Notes: generated by a model not told the origin, from the sequence alone. A stretch of DNA of 64,000 nucleotides from Paraburkholderia sp. D15 (GCF_029910215.1 NZ_CP110396.1:2480001-2544000); one strand, 5' to 3'; shown: positions 34,419 through 43,532, counted from the stretch's first letter. Translations and numbers: made by a program.

Positions 34419-34751
34419 GTGATTCAACCGAGCAACGTATTCAAGGACAACCTCGCGCAGATGCCGGCTATCGACGGTATCGCGCGTATCGATCTGGTCG
34501 GCGGCAACGGCGCCGTGCTGGCGAGCATCGAAAACAAACCGGGCAAGCAGGGCTCGCTCGCGCTGTACAACTACCTGCACCAGACGTTCGGCATGCTCGA
34601 CGCGAAGGCCGCCGAACACGGCCTCGCGCTGTTCGCCGAACACACGGCCGATGCGCGTAACCGTCCGGGCGCGCATCCGAACGTGGATCTGCTGCTTGCG
34701 ATCGTCGCGGGTGGCGAACCGCTGCGCATCGACGTGGTGGCGGCGAGCTGA
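34419..34751 (+). CDS. DUF2322 family protein
   Basis: 110 residues from the GTG at 34419, eight bases behind AAGGAG; two earlier in-frame GTGs sit too close to that site. MIQPSNVFKDNLAQMPAIDG and SIENKPGKQGSLALYNYLHQ are typical of DUF2322, a small protein found in beta- and gammaproteobacteria with unknown function. No signal peptide. Monocistronic with its own terminator. Confidence 0.88.
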   Translation: MIQPSNVFKDNLAQMPAIDGIARIDLVGGNGAVLASIENKPGKQGSLALYNYLHQTFGMLDAKAAEHGLALFAEHTADARNRPGAHPNVDLLLAIVAGGEPLRIDVVAAS

Positions 34752-34772
34752 TATACGCCGTCTGGCATTAAG

Positions 34773-34810
34773 CGGCGCGCTTCGTCGGAAGACGGGGCGC
34801 GCCGTTTTTT
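34773..34810 (+). terminator. Rho-independent terminator of the DUF2322 gene
   Basis: Stem CGGCGCGC/GCGCGCCG with an inner CGTC-GGAA-GACG hairpin, followed by six T. It begins 21 bp behind the stop. Confidence 0.9.
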
Positions 34811-35184
34811 ATTCCGGCACGAATGCGACGCCGTAATTGTCGATAATCGCCGCGTTATTTTCTTTTCTACACAACGACTTTTCTTATTTCCCCCCGGAAC
34901 CGCCGCCTGACGGCGCTTCCAGCGATTCCGCCGATTACCCGGTTTATGAAAGCCGCATAAGCTGAAAAGAAAGCGTACACAGCCGCGAGCAATCCTCTTA
35001 TCATCTGCGACAGCCGAAAAAATCCCGCGCTTGAAACGGTCGTGACACCCGCCATTGACTGGTATTTTCAATACCTGTTTATGGACGAAACCGCGACGAA
35101 ACCGCGACGAAACCGCGACGAAACCGCGACCAAAACCACCGCGAACTACGGCGAAAACGGAAAACGATAACAGGAGCGTTTGCA
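34811..35184. other. Intergenic region upstream of the glycolipid-like operon
   Basis: No gene seen. It should contain the promoter of the six-gene operon starting at 35185. AT-rich around 34840-34890 and holding the 11-bp tandem repeat listed separately. Confidence 0.5.
35085..35128 (+). repeat. 11-bp tandem repeat, four perfect copies
   Basis: Four uninterrupted copies of ACGAAACCGCG followed by a degenerate fifth (ACCAAAACC). The array ends 56 bp before the GTG of the glycosyltransferase gene, so it lies in its promoter or leader. The 11-bp period is close to one helical turn. Confidence 0.9.
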
Positions 35185-36243
35185 GTGCATCAAAGTGAAC
35201 GATTAATCGGCCACGCGCGCAGCGTCGCCGCTAAAACCGCTTTGGTATTGGAAACCAACAATCTGCGCGGCGGCGATTCGGCCACCCATGCGCTGGCCAG
35301 CCTGAAACGACTGATCGCGCGACTGGCGCGGCAAACGTTGGCGCCGCAAGCGTTCGCGCAATGGATCGTCACGCATGACGGGCTCGACGCCCGCGCGCGC
35401 GAGGAGATCGTCGAACTGGCGGGCCGCTCCGTCGACTTCGTCGAGATCGGCGCGCACACCGGCTACTACGACGCGAAGAACATTGGCTTCGATCACGTGG
35501 ATGCATCGCGTTGCGATTACGTCGCGTTCGGCGATGCCGACTGCCAGCCGGCCGGGAACTGGCTGGAGCGCCTGCTCGCGCCGTTCGGCGAAAGCGGCGC
35601 GCCGCCGCTCGCCGCCGTGGCCGGGCGCACTACATACAGCGCGAGCATGACGGGCGCGGCGCTGACCACCATCGACTTCATGTATTTCCCGAGTCCGCTG
35701 CGAGAGGGCGCGACGCGCAACTTCTACGCGAACAACGTCGCGTTTCGCCGCGAGGTGTTCGAGCAATACCGCTACGGCAAACTCGACGGCGTGTATCGCG
35801 CGCATTGTCAGGTGATGGGCCTGCGGCTGCAGGACGCGGGCGTGGTCGTGCAGTATGCGCACGACGCGCACACGGAACACCGGCTGCCCGACACCTGGCG
35901 CGAAACGGTGAAGCTGCGCTGGATGCGCGGCGAGGACAGCGTGGCGCTCACGCCGTACATCGTGCGTGCGTATCTGCCGCGCGCGCTGCAATGGTTCGCG
36001 CATAGCGGGCCGATCGCGCCGTGGTGCGTGATGGCGGGGCGCCTCGGCTTCAGCCTGCGCGCGTTGAACCATCAGGGCTTGCCGCCGGTGCGCGGCTGGC
36101 GGCGCGCGGTGACCGTCGCGTTGCTGGTCGGCATCTCGTCGGTGGACACGCTCGGCGCGGTGGCGCGCGGCATCGGGTTCGGCTTCGGTGCGCGGCGTGC
36201 GCTCAGGCGCGAGACGCAGGCGCTGTCGTATCACCGGCATTGA
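35185..36243 (+). CDS. GT2-family glycosyltransferase
   Basis: 352 residues starting with GTG at 35185 behind GGAG. A GT-A fold is indicated: the N-terminal ALVLETNNLRGGDSATHALA, the metal/nucleotide-sugar motif YVAFGDADCQPAGNW (DxD) near residue 117, and the acceptor-side ANNVAFRREVFEQYR. One hydrophobic stretch near the C-terminus (VTVALLVGISSVDTLGAVA) may touch the membrane. First gene of an apparent six-gene unit with a second glycosyltransferase, a diiron protein, a PAP2 enzyme and a desaturase, suggesting glycosylation of a lipid. Sugar and acceptor unknown. Confidence 0.85.
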   Translation: MHQSERLIGHARSVAAKTALVLETNNLRGGDSATHALASLKRLIARLARQTLAPQAFAQWIVTHDGLDARAREEIVELAGRSVDFVEIGAHTGYYDAKNIGFDHVDASRCDYVAFGDADCQPAGNWLERLLAPFGESGAPPLAAVAGRTTYSASMTGAALTTIDFMYFPSPLREGATRNFYANNVAFRREVFEQYRYGKLDGVYRAHCQVMGLRLQDAGVVVQYAHDAHTEHRLPDTWRETVKLRWMRGEDSVALTPYIVRAYLPRALQWFAHSGPIAPWCVMAGRLGFSLRALNHQGLPPVRGWRRAVTVALLVGISSVDTLGAVARGIGFGFGARRALRRETQALSYHRH

Positions 36244-36437
36244 GATCGCGGGCGCGGGAGATGCGCGGGTAGCGCCCGCTTCTCAGGCCTGGCCGGATAC
36301 GTGGGCTCGGGCTTTCGTTCGCGTTCCGGCGTCATCGGTTTCTCCTGCCGCTGTCGCGCGTTCGCGCCGATCTCGCCGCCGCTTTGCTTCTTCGGTTTTT
36401 CGTTGCTTCGCTCACCACGGATTCTTCCTTCGAAACC

Positions 36438-37517
36438 ATGAACGATATCTTTCTGCGCGCGTTCGGCTTCCGCGCGACCGGCATTGCGCTTCTGCTGTTG
36501 AGCACGACCGTCCATGCCGCACCTGTCGATTTCAACGGACGTGGCGTGTTCAACTTCGCATCGGCGAGCGGCTGTCCGTTCGACCTCACGGGCGGTAAGG
36601 GCGGCACCGATGCCGGCGCTCAGGCCAGCGCGGACTGCAATCGCGTTGCGCTCGATGCGCAGGACGCGCACGCCGTCGTCGATCCGGCCGCGCACACGAT
36701 CCTGCTGTCCACCGACGCCGCGCCCGCGAGCAGGACGCTGATCGGCGACGTGCTGCTGCAAGGCAGCGGCGTGGCGGCGAACGGCCGGCGCGTGCCCGTG
36801 AGCGTGCAGGTGCTGCTGCGCCGTTCGGGCGACAGATGGAGCCCGGACATTTATGTGCACGCGCCCGTGCGCGGCAAGTTCTCCGATGTGAGGATGGACC
36901 CGTACCGCGTCGTCGTGCGTGAGGGCGCGGCGACGCGCGTCGTGTTCACGCCGGAACAGGCGCGCGATCTGCTCGCGCATCCGTCGCTCGTCTCGCGCGT
37001 GGCGCGCGAACTGGTGGAGGTGCGTGCGGCCGGTGCGAACGGCGCTCATGCCAATGCTGATACCAACGAAATCACGATCGCGCTCGGCGTCGGCCAGGTG
37101 GCGAAATCGGTGGCGCGCGCCCACTTCAGTTCCGATCAAGCCGGCGACGCCGATCTGAACCAGGTGCTCGATCGCGGCAACTGGAGCGTGGAGGTCGAGG
37201 CGTTGAGCAGCCAGATTCCCGCATGGGCGGTCAAGCGCGAGCTGTTCCTGTTCGGGCTGGAGGCGAGCCCGGTGTTGCAGGACGTGCGCCGGCGCGGCTT
37301 CGACAAACACGACACGCTCGCTTTCGGCGTCGCGAACGGCAAGGGCTTCGTGCGCCTGAATGGCCGCGAGGAAGCCTTCGACGGCGCGGTCGCGTCGGGG
37401 CGTGCGTTCATGCAGGACAGTTTCATCGGGTTGATTCTCGCGTGGCGGCGCGATGCCGAGGAGCGCACCGCGTCGGCCGCGCGCGTGAACAAGCGCGCCG
37501 CAGGAGCGCCGGCTTGA
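36438..37517 (+). CDS. Exported protein of unknown function
   Basis: 359 residues from the ATG at 36438, with a signal peptide (MNDIFLRAFGFRATGIALLL, cleaved after VHA). The mature part has two cysteines (SGCPFD, SADCNR) that may form a disulfide and strand-rich sequence. I recognise no family; the segment GKGFVRLNGREEAFDGAVAS is faintly like chalcone-isomerase-like bacterial proteins, too weak to assign. It sits between a GT2 gene and a ferritin-like gene, overlapping the latter by four bases (TTGA), so it is part of the same pathway, probably acting in the periplasm. Confidence 0.75.
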   Translation: MNDIFLRAFGFRATGIALLLLSTTVHAAPVDFNGRGVFNFASASGCPFDLTGGKGGTDAGAQASADCNRVALDAQDAHAVVDPAAHTILLSTDAAPASRTLIGDVLLQGSGVAANGRRVPVSVQVLLRRSGDRWSPDIYVHAPVRGKFSDVRMDPYRVVVREGAATRVVFTPEQARDLLAHPSLVSRVARELVEVRAAGANGAHANADTNEITIALGVGQVAKSVARAHFSSDQAGDADLNQVLDRGNWSVEVEALSSQIPAWAVKRELFLFGLEASPVLQDVRRRGFDKHDTLAFGVANGKGFVRLNGREEAFDGAVASGRAFMQDSFIGLILAWRRDAEERTASAARVNKRAAGAPA

Positions 37518-38272
37518 GTGCGGTCGATCGCGGTGGGATGTTTGCGTGCCTCGCGCCGCCCGCGCCGCGCGGCATCGCCGCGTGCCGCGCATGGATGGTC
37601 GATCGCATCAAACGCCGGGCGTTGCGCCGGTTGCATGCGAGCCCGCGCGGTGAACGGCTGGTGCTGCGCATGTACCTCGCCGCCGAGGACGCCACCGAAC
37701 GCGCGCTTCAGGAAGAGTTGCTGCCGCAGTCGCCGGCATGGTTGAGCCGTCAGTTGCACCAGCACCTCGCGGACGAACAGCGTCACGTGGCGCTCTTCGT
37801 CGACGCGCTGCGTGAAGCCGGCGATAACGTCGACGACGCCGGCAACCGTCTCGCACCGGACTGGCTGAGCCGCCACAAGATCGCCGCGTGGGAACGGCTC
37901 GCGCGCCGCTACGCGTCGCGCTTCGCGCAGGGCGTGCTGGTGCCGGTCTACGCGACGGGTCTGTGCGCCGAGCAGATGGCGACGCGCGTGCTGACGCGTC
38001 ACTGCGACGTGCTCGGCGGCGGTCATCCGTTGCAGCCGATGTTCGCCTCGGTGCTCGCCGACGAGCGCCGTCACGTGCGACTGTGCGAGGCCACGCTGCG
38101 GCGCATGGTGTCGGCCGGCGAAGCCGCGGCGCTTGCCGCGATGATGCGCGAGATCCGCGCGATCGAAGCCCGTTTCGCGCTGACCGGCGCGCTCGCGATC
38201 TACCTCGCGAGCCGTCTGTACCGGCCGGTCGCGCGTCGGCACGACAACGCGATGGGACACGCGACGTCATGA
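37514..38272 (+). CDS. Ferritin-like diiron protein
   Basis: 252 residues from the TTG at 37514, seven bases behind AGGAG and overlapping the previous stop. A four-helix diiron pattern is present: Glu58 (AAEDATE), Glu88-xx-His91 in LADEQRHVALF, a third Glu in GLCAEQMATRV, and a second ExxH in LADERRHVRLCE. Two ExxH motifs plus two single Glu are the ligand set of ferritin-like oxidases and oxygenases (AurF, ribonucleotide reductase R2 type). The reaction is not known; with a desaturase and lipid enzymes in the operon, lipid oxidation is plausible (inference). Confidence 0.8.
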   Translation: MSAVDRGGMFACLAPPAPRGIAACRAWMVDRIKRRALRRLHASPRGERLVLRMYLAAEDATERALQEELLPQSPAWLSRQLHQHLADEQRHVALFVDALREAGDNVDDAGNRLAPDWLSRHKIAAWERLARRYASRFAQGVLVPVYATGLCAEQMATRVLTRHCDVLGGGHPLQPMFASVLADERRHVRLCEATLRRMVSAGEAAALAAMMREIRAIEARFALTGALAIYLASRLYRPVARRHDNAMGHATS

Positions 38273-39414
38273 CGCCTCACATCATTTACGTCGCGACCGC
38301 CGACGCGCGCGGCCATCTGATGCGCGCGCAACTTCTCGTGCACGCGCTGCGCAAGGCCGGCGCGCAGGTCGAGGTGCTGACCACGTCGGACGCGGGGCGG
38401 CGCTTTCTGGCGAGCTTCGGCATCGACGCGCCGATCCTGTCGCAACACTACGCGGTGCAGTTCGACGAGCGGCAGAACATGCTGCGCGGCGCGACCAATC
38501 GCAACGTCGCGCATTACGTGTTCCGGCCCACGCGGATGCTGCGCGACATCGGCCGTCTGCAACTCGTCGCGCGCAATGCCGATCTGCTGGTCAACGATTC
38601 GTTTCATCCGGCACTGCTGTTCATGGGCATGCTGCCCGGCTGGCGGCGCAAGATCCTGCACGTGTACGGCGCGAGCCTGAAGACCGCGCTGCTCGGCAAT
38701 TTCGACGGCGTGTTGCCGCGCGTGCTGGGCCGCGCGTTCGCGCGCATCGTCGCGTGGCAGATCGATGCGGCGCGCTCGTGCATCGAACACGATTTCGCCT
38801 ATGAGGCCCGCGACGCGGCGGACACGTTGCGCTTTCAACTGCCGACGCCGGTCGCGCTCGCCGCGCCGCCATCCGCCGAGCGCACCTACGATGCCGCCGT
38901 GTATCTGAACCCGCACTTCCGCGACGCCAGTCTCGCCGACGCGCTGCGCGCCGGTCTCGACGATGCGGGTCTGTCGTCGCACTGCGTGGGCGAAGGCTAT
39001 ACCGATCGTGCAGGATGGCAGGGCGTCGATCCGGACTGGGCGAGTTGCGCCGCGCAGGCACGGCTGATCGTGTCGGCGCCGGGGATGGCCGCGCTCGCCA
39101 TCGCCCAGGTGTACCGGCGGCCGATCATGCTGGTGCTGACCGATCAGCCGGAGCAGGCGAGCAACGCGGAGCGCGCACGGCATCTGGGCTTGCTGCATCG
39201 GGTCGTGACCTGGCGCGGCGATGCCGGCGATTTCCGCCGGCAGGTCGCCGACGCTTCGTATGAACTGGCGCATGCCGATGCCCACGCCGATGCCGCGCAC
39301 GCGTGCGGCGCCGTGTGCCGGCAACGCGCGCAGGCGCGCGTCGACGCCTGGATCGAGCGGCTGCTCGCGCTCTGCGCGACGGGCGCGCGAACCAACCGCA
39401 CAGGTCCGGCATGA
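38269..39414 (+). CDS. GT-B-fold glycosyltransferase-like protein
   Basis: 381 residues, ATG overlapping the previous stop by four bases. The opening HIIYVATADARGHLMRAQLL resembles GT-B enzymes (MurG/UGT-like), with a Gly/Ala-rich C-terminal half: RLIVSAPGMAALAIAQVYRR is in the place of the nucleotide-sugar-binding GxG/SxG loop, followed by PIMLVLTDQPEQASNAERAR. No signal peptide. Likely attaches a second sugar to the operon's lipid product; donor and acceptor unknown. Confidence 0.75.
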   Translation: MTPHIIYVATADARGHLMRAQLLVHALRKAGAQVEVLTTSDAGRRFLASFGIDAPILSQHYAVQFDERQNMLRGATNRNVAHYVFRPTRMLRDIGRLQLVARNADLLVNDSFHPALLFMGMLPGWRRKILHVYGASLKTALLGNFDGVLPRVLGRAFARIVAWQIDAARSCIEHDFAYEARDAADTLRFQLPTPVALAAPPSAERTYDAAVYLNPHFRDASLADALRAGLDDAGLSSHCVGEGYTDRAGWQGVDPDWASCAAQARLIVSAPGMAALAIAQVYRRPIMLVLTDQPEQASNAERARHLGLLHRVVTWRGDAGDFRRQVADASYELAHADAHADAAHACGAVCRQRAQARVDAWIERLLALCATGARTNRTGPA

Positions 39415-40073
39415 CAGGAACAAAACCAGACCGCGGGTTCGACGGACTCGACAGACTCGATCAGGCGCTCGGCCGGCCGGATTATCGGCAGGCGCTGCTG
39501 ACCTTGCTCGGCATGGGGCTGGGTCTGGTCCTCTTCGTCGCGGCCGAACGGATCGTCACGCCGCGTTATCACTTCGCCACCTTCGCCGACGACGCGATTC
39601 CATTCCTCCCCTGGTCGTGGTGCGTGTACGTGCTGTTCTTTCCGTTCGTGGTGGTCGCGGCCGCGTATGCATCGGCGGAAGATTTCCGTTTGTTCAAGGC
39701 GGCGGCGTCGCTGGCGTTCGTCGCGGCGCTCGTGTGTTTCGCGCTGTTCACCGAGACCGTGCCGCGGCCCGATCCGGCGCTGATCCACAACCTGTTTCTG
39801 CGGCAACGCATTGGCCGGTTGTGGGGACTCGATCTGCCGACCAACGGCTTTCCGAGTCTGCATGTCGCGCTGACGTGTCTCGGCTGCTGGATGCTGTGGC
39901 GCTCGCGCTTCAAATGGATTGCCGCGTGTGTCGGCACGCTGATCTGTCTGTCGACGTTGACGATCAAGCAGCACACGCTCGTCGACGTGACCGGCGGCGC
40001 GCTGCTGTCGCTGATGTGCGGCGTCGTGGTGACGAAGTGGCGCGGCGCGCCGGCGGTGCGTGGCAATGCGTAG
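39411..40073 (+). CDS. PAP2-family membrane phosphatase/phosphotransferase
   Basis: 220 residues with six or so membrane helices; ATG overlaps the previous stop by four bases. The PAP2 active site is present in the form seen in inositolphosphoryl-ceramide-synthase-like members: FTETVPRPDP, then NGFPSLHVALTCL (first catalytic His) and IKQHTLVDVTGGAL (second His with Asp). Such enzymes cleave or transfer a phospho-head group on a lipid. In this operon it may remove a phosphate or move a head group before or after glycosylation (inference). Confidence 0.85.
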   Translation: MTGTKPDRGFDGLDRLDQALGRPDYRQALLTLLGMGLGLVLFVAAERIVTPRYHFATFADDAIPFLPWSWCVYVLFFPFVVVAAAYASAEDFRLFKAAASLAFVAALVCFALFTETVPRPDPALIHNLFLRQRIGRLWGLDLPTNGFPSLHVALTCLGCWMLWRSRFKWIAACVGTLICLSTLTIKQHTLVDVTGGALLSLMCGVVVTKWRGAPAVRGNA

Positions 40074-41028
40074 CGATAGCGACGCCTCCCGTGCCGGCGG
40101 CAACGCCGCATTGAACCGCTTCGCGCCCGACGCCGCGTTGTTCGTGCTCAAACCCTGGCGCGCGCTGCTGCCGCTCGCCGCCGACTGGGCGTTGATCGGC
40201 GCGTGCCTGGCGCTCGCCGCGACATGGCCGCATCCGCTGGTGTATTCGCTTGCCGCGATCGTGATCGCGCGCACTCAACTGGCGCTCGCGGTGATGATGC
40301 ACGAAAGCGCGCACGGCACGCTGCTGCGCAACCGGCTCCTGAACGACGCGCTCGGCCAGGCGCTGGCGGCCGGCCCGCTGTTCCTGTCGCTCGCCACTTA
40401 CCGCGCGGGTCACATCAAACATCATCGCGCGCCGATGGAGGACGATGACCCCGTCGCGGCCGTGTTCGGTATCGCCGACTATCCGGTGTCGCGTGCCTGC
40501 CTCGTGCGGCGCCTGCTCGCGGATGTCTGCGGCGTGTCGTACTTCGTCGGCGCATGGCGTGTCGCGCGCGGCGAGTTTCGCGGGATGTTGCCGAAGGCCG
40601 CAAAAACGCCCGCCTATATCGCGTGGGAAGCGATCTCGATGCTCGCGAGCAATGGACTGCTGTTCGCCGCGCTCGCGCTAGGTGGACATCCGCTGCTCTA
40701 TGTGGGGCTGTGGCTGCTGCCGGCGATCACGCTGCTGCCGCTGATGGGACGCATCCGCGCGATTCTCGAACATGCCGGGCTGCCCGCGGGCGCCGATCAG
40801 AGCCTGAACGCGAGAACCATCGTGCGGCCGTCGTGGCAGACGTTTATGTTCGGGCCGCATGGCATTCACTATCACATCGAACATCATCTTTACGTGCGGA
40901 TGCCGTTCTATAACCTCGGTGTCGTGCATGCGCGGTTGTCGGCGCAGAGGCTGTTGCCGACGGGTAATCTGTACACCAGCTATTTCAGCGTGTTGAAGGC
41001 GGTGAGCGGCGGACGCAGAGCGGAATGA
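40066..41028 (+). CDS. Membrane fatty acid desaturase
   Basis: 320 residues from the ATG at 40066, overlapping the PAP2 stop by 8 bp (GTG at 40060 also possible). All three histidine boxes of the diiron desaturases are present: MMHESAHGTLL, AGHIKHHRAPME and HYHIEHHLYVRMP, separated by membrane helices. The layout fits front-end or sphingolipid-type desaturases and hydroxylases. Last gene of the six-gene unit. Its electron donor is not encoded here. Confidence 0.9.
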   Translation: MRSDSDASRAGGNAALNRFAPDAALFVLKPWRALLPLAADWALIGACLALAATWPHPLVYSLAAIVIARTQLALAVMMHESAHGTLLRNRLLNDALGQALAAGPLFLSLATYRAGHIKHHRAPMEDDDPVAAVFGIADYPVSRACLVRRLLADVCGVSYFVGAWRVARGEFRGMLPKAAKTPAYIAWEAISMLASNGLLFAALALGGHPLLYVGLWLLPAITLLPLMGRIRAILEHAGLPAGADQSLNARTIVRPSWQTFMFGPHGIHYHIEHHLYVRMPFYNLGVVHARLSAQRLLPTGNLYTSYFSVLKAVSGGRRAE

Positions 41029-41177
41029 GCGTGATTGACCTCGCGGGCGTGTCGGCCTGACACGCGGCCGACGTGACGACCAAAAGCGTCTCGACGCGCC
41101 GTCATGTAACGTGTCGAGATGCGCCGTCCGCGCGACACACCGACCCGGCGCGCGTCCAACTCAGGGAGTCGAGAAGC

Positions 41178-42173
41178 ATGGCCTTGCTTGCTGCTGTCGC
41201 CTTGGCCGCCGTCATTCAAACGGCTGCATCCGCGCCGTTCGTTCAAAGGGAAATCGACGCGCCGGGGCCGCATGGCCCATTGCGTGGCACGCTGCTTGTA
41301 CCCGCCGCGCAAGATGCGCAAAGTGTGCAAGGCGTACACGGCGAGCAAGGTGTCCAGGCGCCCGTGGTCCTGATCGTGCCCGGCTCGGGTCCGACCGACC
41401 GCAACGGCGACGGTCCACTCGTGCATACGTCGATGTATCGACTGCTTGCACAGGGGCTGGCGAGTCACGGCATCGCCAGCGTGCGGATCGACAAGCGCGG
41501 CATGTTCGGCAGCGCAGCGGCGATTCCGGATGCGAACGACGTCGGCATCGACGACTACGCGAACGACGTGCACACGTGGGTCGCCCGCATTCGCGAGACA
41601 ACGGGTGCGTCGTGCGTGTGGGTGCTGGGGCATAGCGAGGGTGGGCTGGTCGCGCTCGCGGCGGCATCGCGCGATACGTCGGCGATCTGCGGGCTGATTC
41701 TGGTCGCGACGGCGGGCCGTCCGCTCGCGCAGGTGCTGCGCGATCAATTGAAGGCGAACCCTGCCAACGCGCCGATTCTGGACAACGCGATGTCGGTACT
41801 GGCCACGCTCGAATCCGGCCAGACCGTGCCGGCCGCGCGGATCGACCCGGCGTTGCTGCCGTTGTTCGGCCCGCCAGTGCAGCGGTTTCTGATCAGTGAG
41901 CTCTCGCTCGATCCGGCTGCGTTGCTGGCGAACTACGCGAAGCCCGTGTTGATCGTGCAGGGTTTGCGCGACCTTCAGGTCGGGCGCGCCGACGCCGAGC
42001 GTCTGAAGCAGGCCGATCCACGTGCGCAACTGGCGCTGCTGGAAAACGTCAATCACGTATTGAAGACCGTCGATACGGCCGATCGGAACGAGAACATCGC
42101 GACGTACGGCAATCCGGATTTACCGTTGGCGGAGCCGGTCGTCGATGTGATCGCGCGCTTCGTGCGGCGGTAG
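41178..42173 (+). CDS. Alpha/beta hydrolase
   Basis: 331 residues from the ATG at 41178 behind AGGGAG. A likely signal peptide (ALLAAVALAAVIQTAASA) directs it to the periplasm. The nucleophile elbow GHSEGG and the oxyanion region VPGSGPTDRNGDGP are typical of the serine aminopeptidase S33/DLH-like group (peptidase S9/YhfR-like hydrolases); the acid and histidine are in VQGLRDLQVG and LENVNHVLK. Substrate unknown. 149 bp behind the desaturase, with its own promoter likely. Confidence 0.88.
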   Translation: MALLAAVALAAVIQTAASAPFVQREIDAPGPHGPLRGTLLVPAAQDAQSVQGVHGEQGVQAPVVLIVPGSGPTDRNGDGPLVHTSMYRLLAQGLASHGIASVRIDKRGMFGSAAAIPDANDVGIDDYANDVHTWVARIRETTGASCVWVLGHSEGGLVALAAASRDTSAICGLILVATAGRPLAQVLRDQLKANPANAPILDNAMSVLATLESGQTVPAARIDPALLPLFGPPVQRFLISELSLDPAALLANYAKPVLIVQGLRDLQVGRADAERLKQADPRAQLALLENVNHVLKTVDTADRNENIATYGNPDLPLAEPVVDVIARFVRR

Positions 42174-42292
42174 ATTCGAGCAGCGGTCGAAACCTTGCGC
42201 ACGCAGCCGGTTGGTTAGCGCGCAACGGACACACCAACCCGCCGCGAGACGCGCGAGCGCAGCGCGCAAGTCGACGCGCAGGCCAACCCGCC

Positions 42293-43420
42293 TCAATGCG
42301 CCTTGTTCTGCGCCCAGCGCAACTGCCGCTCCCGGATGCGCAGATTGATCCGGTCCGATACGAGGTCGCCGAGCGTGGCGAGCGCGCTTTTCTGCGCGGC
42401 GTCGAACTGTCGCGGCGTGCGGTCGATCACGCACAACGAGCCAAGCGGATAACCCTGCACGTCACGGACCGGAATGCCCGCATAGAAACGCATATGCGGC
42501 TCGCCGGTCACGAGTGGATTGCGCGCGAAGCGCGAGTCCGCGCTCGCGTCCTCGACCACGAACACTTCGTTATCCAGAATCGTGAAATTGCAGAACGCCC
42601 ATGAACGCGGCGTCTCTTCGCGCGCCAGTCCGAAGTGCGATTTGAACCATTGCCGCTCCGGCGTCAGGAGCGTGAGCAAGGAGATCGGCGTGTGGAAGAG
42701 TTGCGCGGCGAGTTTCGTGATTTCGTCGAACGCGTCTTCTTCGAGCGTATCGACAAGACCTGTCGCCGCTACCGCCTGCAGGCGCAACGCTTCGTTCGCC
42801 GGAGCGGGAAACCCGGCTGTGCCGTCAGTCGAGCCCGGCTGCGCCGGTGTGATGTCCACCGCGCCGTCCACCTCGCCGAGCAGCGCCCGCACGCGTTCCT
42901 GCAACTGCGTGCCGGACTCGTCCGCCTCCAGCACATGCAGGCGCTCGCCGAGACCGGCTTCTTCCGCGAGACGGCCAGCGCCTGCCTGACCGAGCACGAG
43001 CAGGCGCGTATGACCGAGCGCCGGATGCTGACCGATGCGCCGGATCATCGTCAGACGGTCGCGGTCCATCCGGTTGAGTTCGACGATCACGATCGACGGC
43101 ATCAGCACGCCGATCGACAACAGCGCGGCATAGGCGTCGCTGTCGGCCACCACCGCGCATTCCGGCGTGGCCGCGAGCACGTCGCAATAGTGGCCGAGCC
43201 GGTGTTCGGACGCATGGATCACGACGAAGGTGGACGGCTGCGCGGTGTGCCGCTTGAGGCGGCCCATCAGTTCGGTCACGGCGCTGCGCCGCACGCGCCG
43301 ATGGCCGCCGGGTGTTTTCCACGACTCGATCGCGTTCTGTTCGATCCACACCTGCGCGGTTCGGATCGACACGCCGAGCATCCTGGCGGCCGCGCGGGTG
43401 GTGATGATGGGATCGTCCAT
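42293..43420 (-). CDS. HTH / pseudo-receiver / GAF regulator
   Basis: 375 residues. Residues 1-55 form an excisionase/MerR-type helix-turn-helix (TTRAAARMLGVSIRTAQVWI, then TPGGHRRVRRSAV). Residues about 63-185 resemble a response-regulator receiver, but the phospho-acceptor place in IVIVELNRMDRDRL holds Glu instead of Asp, so it may not be phosphorylated. Residues about 215-370 form a GAF domain (DEITKLAAQLFHTPISLLTL, then RFYAGIPVRDVQGYPLGSLC). Probable DNA-binding sensor of an unknown small ligand. Divergent from the candidate sRNA and chemoreceptor. Confidence 0.85.
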   Translation of the reverse strand: MDDPIITTRAAARMLGVSIRTAQVWIEQNAIESWKTPGGHRRVRRSAVTELMGRLKRHTAQPSTFVVIHASEHRLGHYCDVLAATPECAVVADSDAYAALLSIGVLMPSIVIVELNRMDRDRLTMIRRIGQHPALGHTRLLVLGQAGAGRLAEEAGLGERLHVLEADESGTQLQERVRALLGEVDGAVDITPAQPGSTDGTAGFPAPANEALRLQAVAATGLVDTLEEDAFDEITKLAAQLFHTPISLLTLLTPERQWFKSHFGLAREETPRSWAFCNFTILDNEVFVVEDASADSRFARNPLVTGEPHMRFYAGIPVRDVQGYPLGSLCVIDRTPRQFDAAQKSALATLGDLVSDRINLRIRERQLRWAQNKAH

Positions 43421-43517
43421 ATTGGTATGAATTTTAAGTGCTTGCCACGATAGGCGATTCTCTGGCTATCGACAAGAACGCACCAAACCTGAGCAATATG
43501 GCAAAAATGGAAATTGG

Positions 43518-43526
43518 TGATACACT
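43518..43526 (+). promoter_or_regulatory. Extended -10 promoter of the candidate small RNA
   Basis: TGATACACT reads as an extended -10 element (TGn + TACACT). It would place the transcript start near 43533, right at the first hairpin. The -35 region is weak. Confidence 0.4.
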
Positions 43527-43532
43527 CTAAAC

